From Nitrospirota bacterium (GTDB lineage Bacteria; Nitrospirota; Thermodesulfovibrionia; Thermodesulfovibrionales; JdFR-86), in NCBI GenBank assembly GCA_030667205.1, contig DAOUWH010000027.1, positions 1 through 10,936 of the forward strand: 10,936 nt of DNA. The letters are read 5' to 3'. Every line of letters starts with the position of its first letter. Position 1 is the first letter of the stretch. The notes below the pieces were generated by a model. That model did not search any database. It saw nothing but the letters and a program-made list of their open reading frames with translations, and was not told where the DNA came from. Shown one piece after another: positions 1 to 5,850 of the stretch. The translations under genes and the position numbers were made by a program.

Positions 1-33
1 GCACACCCCCCCTTAAATGCGGCTCCACATGAG

Positions 34-60
34 GCACCTCGAGGTGCTGAGTTCAGCACC
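34..60. repeat. Two overlapping inverted repeats beyond the lipoprotein gene
   Basis: Positions 34-47 are a perfect 14-bp palindrome (GCACCTCGAGGTGC). Positions 43-60 are a perfect inverted repeat with 8-bp arms around GT (GGTGCTGAGTTCAGCACC). They share GGTGC at 43-47, which can pair either with GCACC at 34-38 or with GCACC at 56-60, so the two hairpins exclude each other. The site lies about 57 bases downstream of the minus-strand lipoprotein stop. No T-run follows on either strand, so it is not a standard intrinsic terminator. It could be a protein-binding palindrome, a processing hairpin, or the edge of a feature outside the window. The pairing is certain; the role is unknown. Confidence 0.5.
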
Positions 61-116
61 GTGATAAACCCTGAAAATTACAATTACCGGTTATTTTTCG
101 TGCTGCGGGCAAGCTC

Positions 117-485
117 TTAACTACGGACCCCGCACCTGTATTTGAGTCTTATCGGCCTGTAACTGTGGTTGGTCCACTCCATGCAGTAAAGTTGTTTTTT
201 CTCCGAAAGAAATGTCCCCTTACCTGTCTTGCGCTTCTCCTCCGATACCTGATAGTGAATATCGCTATCTTTGTGGTAATGGATATTGAAATCTACAGGC
301 TCGGTCGTCTTAAAAGAATACCTCAGCTCCTGCCCGGGGTTAAGTTTTCTGCACCTTTCGTGAGAATCCGCGGGGGCTATGACTTTTTTGAATTCCCTTC
401 CCCCGACCTTGTCCTTGTTTGTTGCGCATCCGGAGATAATGAGCAAAAGAAAAGCTGCAATCAATATTAACCTGTAAAGTCTCAA
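117..485 (-). CDS. Small GOLD-like lipoprotein, function unknown
   Basis: Predicted exported lipoprotein of 122 residues. The N-terminus has Arg residues, a hydrophobic stretch (about 5-18) and a lipobox ending SGC with the acylated Cys at residue 20. The following Ala-Thr, rather than Asp, suggests outer-membrane sorting. The mature part has a pattern I recognise from small proteobacterial hypothetical proteins with a GOLD/emp24-like beta fold: KKVIAPADS, LNPGQELRYSFKT, DFNIHYH, then YCMEWTN near the end. Three further Cys residues (45, 101, 118) could form a disulfide. The start is TTG at 485-483, chosen because an AAGGGGGG ribosome-binding site lies just upstream and the signal peptide begins there. 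It lies 105 bp downstream of cysC on the same strand and may be co-transcribed. The lipoprotein call is firm; the fold is family recognition and the function is unknown. Confidence 0.8.
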   Translation of the reverse strand: MRLYRLILIAAFLLLIISGCATNKDKVGGREFKKVIAPADSHERCRKLNPGQELRYSFKTTEPVDFNIHYHKDSDIHYQVSEEKRKTGKGTFLSEKKQLYCMEWTNHSYRPIRLKYRCGVRS

Positions 486-505
486 CGGTTCCCCCCTTGG
501 AGCGT

Positions 506-517
506 ATCTTTAAAGAT
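506..517. promoter_or_regulatory. 12-bp perfect palindrome upstream of the lipoprotein gene
   Basis: ATCTTTAAAGAT is a perfect 12-bp palindrome about 20 bp upstream of the TTG start, in the 105-bp cysC-lipoprotein gap. An operator or part of an AT-rich promoter is possible, but palindromes of this length in AT-rich spacers also occur by chance. No convincing -10/-35 pair was found around it. Confidence 0.2.
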
Positions 518-590
518 TTTCTATTAAATGCCTGTCTGCTTTTTTGCTAAAACTTCTTCTCCCACTCCCATGCGGTCTTTATTGTCCGGA

Positions 591-1217
591 CTAAACCAGC
601 AGAATGAATTTTTGCTTCTCAAGGAGCTCAAGAATATTGCCGACAGAGGTTACCACGTCCAGCTTCTCCGTATCCAGCGTCAGGGTGGGGGCCTCCGGCT
701 CCTCGTACGGGGCGGATACCCCGGTGTAGTTCTTGACGATTCCGGCCCTGGCCCTTGCATAATGTCCCTTAGGGTCGCGCTTTTCGCACGTCTCGGGGGA
801 GCACTTCACGTAAACCTCGATGAAATTGTCCTCACCGACCCTGGACCGGACGAACTCCCTGTCCTCTCTGTACGGCGACACAAAGGCGGCAAGCACTACA
901 AGCCCCGCGTCTATAAGAAGCCTCGAAAGCTCGGCAATCCTGCGGAGGTTTTCCTTCCTGTCCTCGCGGCTGAAGCCGAGGGTTGCGCTGATACCATGCC
1001 TTATGTTGTCGCCGTCGAGCACGTATGAGCGAATGCCCCGATCAAAAAGCTCTTTTTCGAGATGGTGTGCGATGGTGGACTTGCCCGACGAAGGTAACCC
1101 GGTAAACCAGATAATTCCGCTTCTGTGCTTGTTCAGGACATGTCTGTCGTGCCTGTTTACAAGGGTTTCGTGCCATACTATGTGCTCGCTCTTCATGTCG
1201 GGCTTTTTATCCGCCAT
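591..1217 (-). CDS. cysC: Adenylylsulfate (APS) kinase
   Basis: Cytoplasmic kinase that phosphorylates the 3'-OH of adenosine 5'-phosphosulfate with ATP, giving PAPS for sulfate assimilation or sulfation. At 208 residues it is the usual single-domain length. Visible family landmarks: Walker A GLPSSGKST at 40-48; DGDNIRHG at 68-75, the APS-binding region; FSREDRKENLRR at 82-93; the FVSPYREDR segment with the family's conserved Ser at 114; and the late KGHYARARAG (150-159) with TGVSAPYEEP (165-174). The ATG at 1217 has an AAGGGAGA ribosome-binding site. No ATP sulfurylase, APS/PAPS reductase or sulfotransferase lies nearby, so whether PAPS serves cysteine synthesis or sulfation of a polymer cannot be told. 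The adjacent relic of a capsule-type phosphatase hints at past polysaccharide context. Enzyme identity is very secure. Confidence 0.97.
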   Translation of the reverse strand: MADKKPDMKSEHIVWHETLVNRHDRHVLNKHRSGIIWFTGLPSSGKSTIAHHLEKELFDRGIRSYVLDGDNIRHGISATLGFSREDRKENLRRIAELSRLLIDAGLVVLAAFVSPYREDREFVRSRVGEDNFIEVYVKCSPETCEKRDPKGHYARARAGIVKNYTGVSAPYEEPEAPTLTLDTEKLDVVTSVGNILELLEKQKFILLV

Positions 1218-1251
1218 ATTAGTCTCCCTTTCCAGGATTTATGAGTAAATT

Positions 1252-1257
1252 ATTATA
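1252..1257 (-). promoter_or_regulatory. Putative -10 element for cysC
   Basis: The minus strand reads TATAAT here, a perfect -10 hexamer 34 bases ahead of the cysC ATG, which would give a 5' leader of roughly 28 bases. The -35 position at 17-bp spacing (AAAACG) is a poor match, so activity would need an activator or another sigma factor. Confidence 0.35.
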
Positions 1258-1351
1258 ACAAAAATGTAATGCCGCGTTTTTGCTTTCTGCGGGGCATATA
1301 TTGTCGGCCTGAGCTACAATATTTCTATGGCCGGAGACAGGGGGAGCCGGG

Positions 1352-1405
1352 ATGATTGACCTGCACTCGCATATTCTGCCCGGGCTTGACGACGGGGCAA
1401 GAGGC
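1352..1405 (+). pseudogene. 5' relic of a CpsB/YwqE-type PHP tyrosine phosphatase
   Basis: An ATG with a good AGGGGGAG ribosome-binding site (1339-1346) starts MIDLHSHILPGLDDGARG. This is essentially the textbook N-terminus of the manganese-dependent PHP-family protein tyrosine phosphatases CpsB/YwqE/Wzb-like enzymes, including the metal-binding DxHxH (residues 3-7). Similarity stops after about residue 17: the frame runs on for about 66 unrelated codons, antisense to the 3' end of the convergent gene. A full enzyme needs about 240-260 residues, so at least 90% of the gene is gone. After a one-base shift the next codons read EAILDAVV, which could be a little more of the helix that follows in the family, but this is weak. 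Interpreted as a deletion remnant that kept its translation signals. The N-terminal match is seen; the decay is inferred. Confidence 0.7.
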
Positions 1406-1434
1406 CATCCTCGACGCCGTAGTTTCCTTAAGCG

Positions 1435-2160
1435 CTATGTCTGTTTGGCCTTAACGATTCTGAGGGCGGCGTTCCTTACGGCATCGCAGACGCCCTTGTT
1501 CTTCGAAAGGAGCATGACGTCCTTTTTCTTCAGGAGCTTTACGAAGCCCATGGCCAGGCCCGGCGGCGTCTTGGGGTTGGTGATAACCGCCAACATTATG
1601 GTGTAGCTCTTCATCCACTCCTTGTTCTTGGCAATAATCCTCAGTGCGTCCTCGACAACGGAGCGGTTGCGGGCCACGGCCTCGACCTCCGGGTCGGTGA
1701 TCTTCGGGTTTCCAAGCGCGGTGAGCACCACAAGCTTGTTAGAGTCAGCCAGCAGCAAGCTCCTTACGGGCCTGTTTCCCGTCTGGGCGAGCTTTATCTT
1801 CTCTCCGACGCCAAGGCTCTGGAGCTTCTTTACGAGGCTCTCCTTCTTTGCCTTCTCGGCAATCTTGGCCTTGGTCTCCTTCTCCCGCTGCTTGAGCGCC
1901 TCTATCTCGGTCCTGGCCAGCACAGGGACCCTCAGGAGGTTCGCGGCGCGGGCCCGCACGTCGTCGGGGGTCCTCGCATGCTCGTAAAGCTTCTTTACGA
2001 CCTCGGTCCTTGCCTTGTTGGCGCTCAGTATCTCGCCGAATATGGAGTCGTCGGCGGACTCCTCCATCATTAGGTCTATGGCCTCGAAAGACGCGCTCGA
2101 CATGTCTAACTCTATCCTCCTGGTCTGTTGTTCGCTTGGCCCCTTAACTTCCTCTTCCAT
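1435..2160 (-). CDS. Conserved hypothetical protein with HEAT/LRV-like alpha-solenoid repeats
   Basis: Predicted soluble cytoplasmic protein of 241 residues with no signal peptide or membrane segment. Residues 1-80 are acidic and probably helical. Residues 83-113 are a strongly charged Glu/Lys coiled-coil-like linker. Residues 120-237 carry helical repeats of the type LAQTGNRPVRSLLLADSNKLV, LGNPKITDPEVEAVARNRSV and ITNPKTPPGLAMGFVKLL. The recurring N-P-x-[IT]-[TP] and A-x-[NS]-[RK]-x-V signatures are those I know from solenoid-like hypothetical proteins in delta- and Nitrospira-type genomes. The ATG overlaps the tlyA stop by one base (TAATG), with GGAGGG inside tlyA, so translation is coupled to tlyA. 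It is the last gene of the ispA-dxs-tlyA unit. A protein-protein scaffold is a reasonable guess; the function is unknown. Confidence 0.85.
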   Translation of the reverse strand: MEEEVKGPSEQQTRRIELDMSSASFEAIDLMMEESADDSIFGEILSANKARTEVVKKLYEHARTPDDVRARAANLLRVPVLARTEIEALKQREKETKAKIAEKAKKESLVKKLQSLGVGEKIKLAQTGNRPVRSLLLADSNKLVVLTALGNPKITDPEVEAVARNRSVVEDALRIIAKNKEWMKSYTIMLAVITNPKTPPGLAMGFVKLLKKKDVMLLSKNKGVCDAVRNAALRIVKAKQT

Positions 2161-2891
2161 TAATCCCTCCTGAGATAAATAAGATACTCGATATTGCCTT
2201 TAGGCCCCTTAATCGGGGACTCCATCATCCCATTAACGGTCATGCCCATGGACTTCATATGCTCCTCCACGGACCTGACGGCCCCGGTCCTCTTTTCCGG
2301 GTCCCTGACCACCCCGCCCTTGCCCACATCGGCCTTCTCTACCTCGAACTGCGGCTTTATAAGGGCTACTATCCCGCCGCCGGGCCTGACGAACTCCAGT
2401 ATGCGGGGCATGACGGTCTTCAAAGATATGAACGAGACGTCCACCGTCGCGACGTCTACGCCCTCCGGAATCTTCTCCCTCTCAAGATACCTTATATTGG
2501 TCCTCTCAAAGAGCACCACCCTCGGGTCCTCTCTGAGCCTGAGGTCGAACTGTCCGTATCCTACGTCAACGGCATACACCTTCGCGGCCCCGTTCTGGAG
2601 CATGCAGTCCGTAAAGCCTCCGGTGGAGGCTCCCACGTCCATTGCGGTCTTGCCCTGAAGGTCGATTGAAAACTCCCTTACGGCCGCCTCGAGCTTAAGG
2701 CCTCCCCTGCTCACATAAGGGATGTCGGCTTCCTTAAGGGTTATGGATGCGTCGCTGGCGACCGGGGCGCCGGCCTTCGTAACGGGAATCCCATCCACGA
2801 GCACCTTCCCCCCCATTATCAACGCCTTGGCCCTCTCACGGCTTCCCGCAAGTCCCCTGCCAACCAGGACCTTGTCGAGCCTCTCCTTCAC
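2160..2891 (-). CDS. tlyA: TlyA family rRNA (cytidine-2'-O)-methyltransferase
   Basis: S-adenosylmethionine-dependent methyltransferase. Characterised TlyA proteins 2'-O-methylate cytidines of 16S and/or 23S rRNA; the older 'hemolysin' name comes from heterologous phenotypes. The 243 residues match the family length. An N-terminal S4 RNA-binding domain (about 1-60, ERLDKVLV...KVLVDG) is followed by the hallmark linker YVSRGGLKLE (59-68). The Rossmann-type methyltransferase shows SAM motif I DVGASTGGFTDCML (85-98), VDVSFISL (150-157), ALIKPQFE (176-183) and the C-terminal SPIKGPKGN. The start is GTG at 2891: an in-frame TGA lies four codons upstream and the S4 domain begins at residue 3, so little freedom remains. 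No clear Shine-Dalgarno precedes it. It sits 67 bp after dxs and overlaps the next gene by one base. Confidence 0.95.
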   Translation of the reverse strand: MKERLDKVLVGRGLAGSRERAKALIMGGKVLVDGIPVTKAGAPVASDASITLKEADIPYVSRGGLKLEAAVREFSIDLQGKTAMDVGASTGGFTDCMLQNGAAKVYAVDVGYGQFDLRLREDPRVVLFERTNIRYLEREKIPEGVDVATVDVSFISLKTVMPRILEFVRPGGGIVALIKPQFEVEKADVGKGGVVRDPEKRTGAVRSVEEHMKSMGMTVNGMMESPIKGPKGNIEYLIYLRRD

Positions 2892-2958
2892 ACGGATATT
2901 TTTTCACACTTAGTCATAAAGAATCAACGTTTTGACCGATGAAAAACAGAGAAGAGAG

Positions 2959-4830
2959 CTATCCGGCCGGGTGGTTGATGTCCTTTTTCATCAGGGCGAC
3001 GGAGGCATTGAAAATCCCGTCCTCGTCAATGCCGCAGAGCCTCCTGAGTTCGGCCTGGGTGCCGTGCTCGACAAAGTTGTCGGGTATGCCAAGACACCTG
3101 ACTTCCACACCTTTTAAACCCATACGTTGCAGGGCCTCAAGCACCGCGCTTCCGAAACCGCCCTGCACGGCGTTGTCCTCGACGGTCAAAATTCTTCCTG
3201 TGCGGGCTGCGGTACTTATGGCCCGTTCATCGAGGGGTTTTACGAACCTCATGTTAAACACCCCGGCGCTTATTCCCTCTGCCGCGAGCCGCCCGGCGGC
3301 CTTAAGCGAAGGGGCGACCGTGCCTCCGATTGCAAGGATTGAAAAGTCGTCGCCTTCTTTAAGGGTCTCGCTGTCGCCTACCCCAAAGCGCTCGCCGGAT
3401 TGTGCCGCGGATATCTTCGCCCTGGGAAACCTTATAGCCGTCGGCCCGTCGTGCTTGAGCGAAAGAGAGAGCATCTCCCTGAACTCTATGTGGTCCTTGG
3501 GGGCCATGACAATGAGGTTGGGTATGTGCCTGAGGTAGCTAAGGTCGAAGACCCCGTGGTGCGTGGGACCGTCATCGCCCACCAGGCCACCCCTGTCTAT
3601 CGCGAATATGACCGGGAGCTTCTGGAGGCAGACGTCGTGCACTATCTCGTCATAGGCCCTCTGAAGGAACGTCGAATAAATGGCCACCACCGGACGGAGG
3701 CCCTGCGTTGCAAGCCCGGCGGCAAAGGTCACGGCATGGGGCTCGGCGATGCCCACGTCGTAAAACCTCTTTGGATATTTCCCGGCAAAACCCGAAAGCC
3801 CGGTCCCCTCCTTCATCGCCGCTGTTATGGCAACCACCCTCGGGTCCTTAGCGGCAAGCTCCGAAAGCATTGAGCCAAAGGCCTCGCTGTATGTCATGTT
3901 TATGCCCGATACCGGCTCTCCGGTTTCGGTCTCGAAAGGCCCGGTGCCGTGAAAATGGGACGGGTCTTTTTCCGAAAACTCGTAGCCCCTTCCCTTTTGG
4001 GTGATGACGTGCACCAGGGTGGGCTGTTCGCTGTTCCTGAGCTTTCTGAACGTCTTTATTAGCAGTTCAATGTCATGGCCATCGATGGGGCCGATGTAGT
4101 TAAAGCCCAGCTCCTCAAACACGATTCCCGGGAGGAAAAACCCCTTCAGGTGTTCCTCCATCCTCTGGGCGATCTTCGACATGTGTCCGCCAACCCTGGG
4201 GATGCTCTCGATGAAAACCTTGGTCTCTTTCCTGAACCTTTGGTACACATCGCCCGTGAGTATCCTGTTAAGGTATGCCGAGAGGGCCACGACGTTGCGG
4301 GATATGGACATCTCGTTGTCGTTAAGGACTACGATGAGGTCTTTTTTGAGCTGTCCTGCGTGGTTCAGGCCCTCGAATGCAAGCCCCGCAGTCATCGCCC
4401 CGTCGCCTATGACCGCTATCACCTTGAACTCCTCGCCGAGCCTGTCCCTTGCCTCGATCATGCCGGTGGCGGCGGAGATCGACGTAGAGCTGTGCCCGGT
4501 GCCAAAGGCGTCGTAAGGGCTTTCTTCCATCTTCGGAAAGCCCGAAAGTCCCTTGTACTGCCTCAACGTGGAGAAACGCTCATATCTCCCAGTAAGGAGC
4601 TTGTGGGCATAGGCCTGATGCCCAACGTCCCAGATGAGCTTGTCCTTGGGCGTGTCGAACACATGGTGGAGCGCCAGCGAAAGCTCCACCACACCGAGGC
4701 TCGGAGCAAGATGGCCGCCGCTCCTTGAGACCTCATCTATTATGGTCTCGCGTATCTCTCCGGCAAGCTCTTCGAGCTTCTCTGTATCGAGGCCCTTTAT
4801 GTCATCGGGAGATTTTATGTCCTCAAGCAT
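2959..4830 (-). CDS. dxs: 1-deoxy-D-xylulose-5-phosphate synthase
   Basis: Thiamine-diphosphate enzyme that condenses pyruvate and glyceraldehyde 3-phosphate to DXP, the entry step of the MEP isoprenoid pathway and a source for thiamine and pyridoxal. 623 residues is full length. Landmarks: SGGHLAPSLG (37-46, catalytic-site His40), WDVGHQAY (67-74), the ThDP motif GDGAMTAGLAFEGLNHAG (142-159) with NDNEMSIS (170-177), IGPIDGHD (246-253), the pyrimidine-domain catalytic Glu363 in DVGIAEPHAVTFAAGLA, and DRGGLVGDDGPTHHG (412-426). The C-terminal transketolase domain follows. The ATG overlaps the ispA stop as TGATG, with GAGGAA upstream, so translation is coupled. Next to ispA it supplies the precursor pathway whose C5 units IspA joins. 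Confidence 0.98.
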   Translation of the reverse strand: MLEDIKSPDDIKGLDTEKLEELAGEIRETIIDEVSRSGGHLAPSLGVVELSLALHHVFDTPKDKLIWDVGHQAYAHKLLTGRYERFSTLRQYKGLSGFPKMEESPYDAFGTGHSSTSISAATGMIEARDRLGEEFKVIAVIGDGAMTAGLAFEGLNHAGQLKKDLIVVLNDNEMSISRNVVALSAYLNRILTGDVYQRFRKETKVFIESIPRVGGHMSKIAQRMEEHLKGFFLPGIVFEELGFNYIGPIDGHDIELLIKTFRKLRNSEQPTLVHVITQKGRGYEFSEKDPSHFHGTGPFETETGEPVSGINMTYSEAFGSMLSELAAKDPRVVAITAAMKEGTGLSGFAGKYPKRFYDVGIAEPHAVTFAAGLATQGLRPVVAIYSTFLQRAYDEIVHDVCLQKLPVIFAIDRGGLVGDDGPTHHGVFDLSYLRHIPNLIVMAPKDHIEFREMLSLSLKHDGPTAIRFPRAKISAAQSGERFGVGDSETLKEGDDFSILAIGGTVAPSLKAAGRLAAEGISAGVFNMRFVKPLDERAISTAARTGRILTVEDNAVQGGFGSAVLEALQRMGLKGVEVRCLGIPDNFVEHGTQAELRRLCGIDEDGIFNASVALMKKDINHPAG

Positions 4831-5720
4831 CAGCTATTCCTCGAAATAATATATCGCGCGATCTCTCTGAGGGGCTCGGACCCCTCGCCGAGGGGCTTAA
4901 GCGCGTCAACGGCCCTGTCTATAAGTTCCCCGGCCTTTTTCATCGAGTCATCGACGCCGTAGAGCGCGGGGTACGTCATCTTCTTCTTCTGCTGGTCAGA
5001 GCCCGTGGGTTTTCCCATCACCGAGGCATCGCCCTTTACGTCAAGGACGTCGTCCACTATCTGAAACGCAAGTCCGAGGTTCTCGCCGTATTCCGTCAGC
5101 GCGGCCATTACCGCCTCATCCGCCCCCGCCAGTATTCCTCCGATCCTCACCGACGCGGCTATAAGCGCGCCGGTCTTGTGCCTGTGGATGAAATGGAGCG
5201 TCTCGGGGTCTGGTTCGGCGCCTTCGGAGATTATGTCCTGCACCTGTCCTCCGACCATCCCGCCCACGCCCGAGGCCTGCGCAAGCTCCCTGATCGCACC
5301 CATCAGGGCATCCCTGCCGGCCTTGCCGTCGGTGTCCAGCACCATGAGGAAAGCCTCCGTAAGGAGGGCGTCTCCTGCCAGTATGGCCATGGCCTCGCCA
5401 AAGACCTTGTGGTTTGTGGGGCGGCCCCGCCTCATGTCGTCGTTGTCCATTGCGGGCAGGTCGTCGTGGATGAGGGAGTAGGTATGTATTACCTCAAGGG
5501 CCGAGGCGCAGGGCACTATGTCCTCGGGCCTGCCCCCGCACGCCTCGTAGGAGGCCAGGGCGAGTATCGGCCTCAGCCTCTTGCCCCCGGCCATTATGGA
5601 ATAGCTCATCGCCTCCCTGATGACAGAGGGCACCGACGCGGGAAGAGGCCTCTCGAAATACGATTTCAGGTAGGGGTTTACAAGCCCGCTCTTTTCTTTT
5701 AAATACGCCTCAATATCCAT
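4830..5720 (-). CDS. ispA: Farnesyl diphosphate synthase (polyprenyl synthetase)
   Basis: Class I trans-prenyltransferase that builds (E,E)-FPP from DMAPP and IPP for quinone side chains and undecaprenyl carrier. With ATG at 5720 it is 296 residues, normal for bacterial FPP synthases. Visible: GGKRLRP (45-51); the first Asp-rich motif DDLPAMDNDD (86-95) with the two-residue insertion of bacterial FPP synthases and Tyr81 five residues before it, which favours a C15 product; GDALL (116-120); GGQ (157-159); KTG (182-184); and the second Asp-rich motif DDVLD (223-227). The frame stays open 24 codons further upstream, but that part is basic, unlike the family, and read partly out of the dispersed repeat, so the internal ATG is preferred. 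It has a weak AAGAGA ribosome-binding site. Product length is inferred from motifs. Confidence 0.95.
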   Translation of the reverse strand: MDIEAYLKEKSGLVNPYLKSYFERPLPASVPSVIREAMSYSIMAGGKRLRPILALASYEACGGRPEDIVPCASALEVIHTYSLIHDDLPAMDNDDMRRGRPTNHKVFGEAMAILAGDALLTEAFLMVLDTDGKAGRDALMGAIRELAQASGVGGMVGGQVQDIISEGAEPDPETLHFIHRHKTGALIAASVRIGGILAGADEAVMAALTEYGENLGLAFQIVDDVLDVKGDASVMGKPTGSDQQKKKMTYPALYGVDDSMKKAGELIDRAVDALKPLGEGSEPLREIARYIISRNS

Positions 5721-5756
5721 GTTTATTCTCTTAAAATGTACGTCGTTTATTTTACA

Positions 5757-5825
5757 GTCATTGCGAGGAGGTCGATCCGACCGACGAAGCAATCTCTGAG
5801 ATTGCTTTGCTCCGCTCGCAATGAC
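5757..5825. repeat. REP/MITE-like palindromic repeat (TCATTGCGAG type)
   Basis: A 69-bp element with perfect 11-bp terminal inverted repeats: GTCATTGCGAG at 5757-5767 and CTCGCAATGAC at 5815-5825. Inside is a second perfect inverted repeat, AAGCAATCTC (5787-5796) and GAGATTGCTT (5798-5807) around one T. Together they would fold into a long branched or imperfect hairpin. I recognise this as a dispersed intergenic repeat seen in many copies in varied bacteria, often mistranslated as small proteins. It lies between the guaA stop (5851) and the ispA start (5720). It may act on the transcript as a partial terminator or stabiliser, or mark an old mobile insertion. The structure is certain; mobility and function are inferred. 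Confidence 0.9.
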
Positions 5826-5850
5826 GATATTGAGAAACCTCCCTGCCCCC

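Noticed and set aside
528..1028. 166-codon plus-strand open frame opposite cysC
   Set aside because: Antisense shadow with no family signal.
1358..1606. Continuation of the PHP-phosphatase frame as a functional 84-residue gene
   Set aside because: After about residue 17 it is antisense to the convergent gene and lacks the remaining metal ligands.
2889..2917. Nine-codon leader ORF overlapping the tlyA GTG
   Set aside because: No ribosome-binding site and no amino-acid bias suggesting attenuation; probably chance.
4725..5702. 325-codon plus-strand open frame opposite ispA
   Set aside because: Antisense shadow; ispA has both Asp-rich motifs and coupled translation with dxs.
5721..5792. 24-residue N-terminal extension of ispA
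   Set aside because: Encoded partly by the repeat element and its flank, not family-like; the ATG at 5720 gives the normal length.
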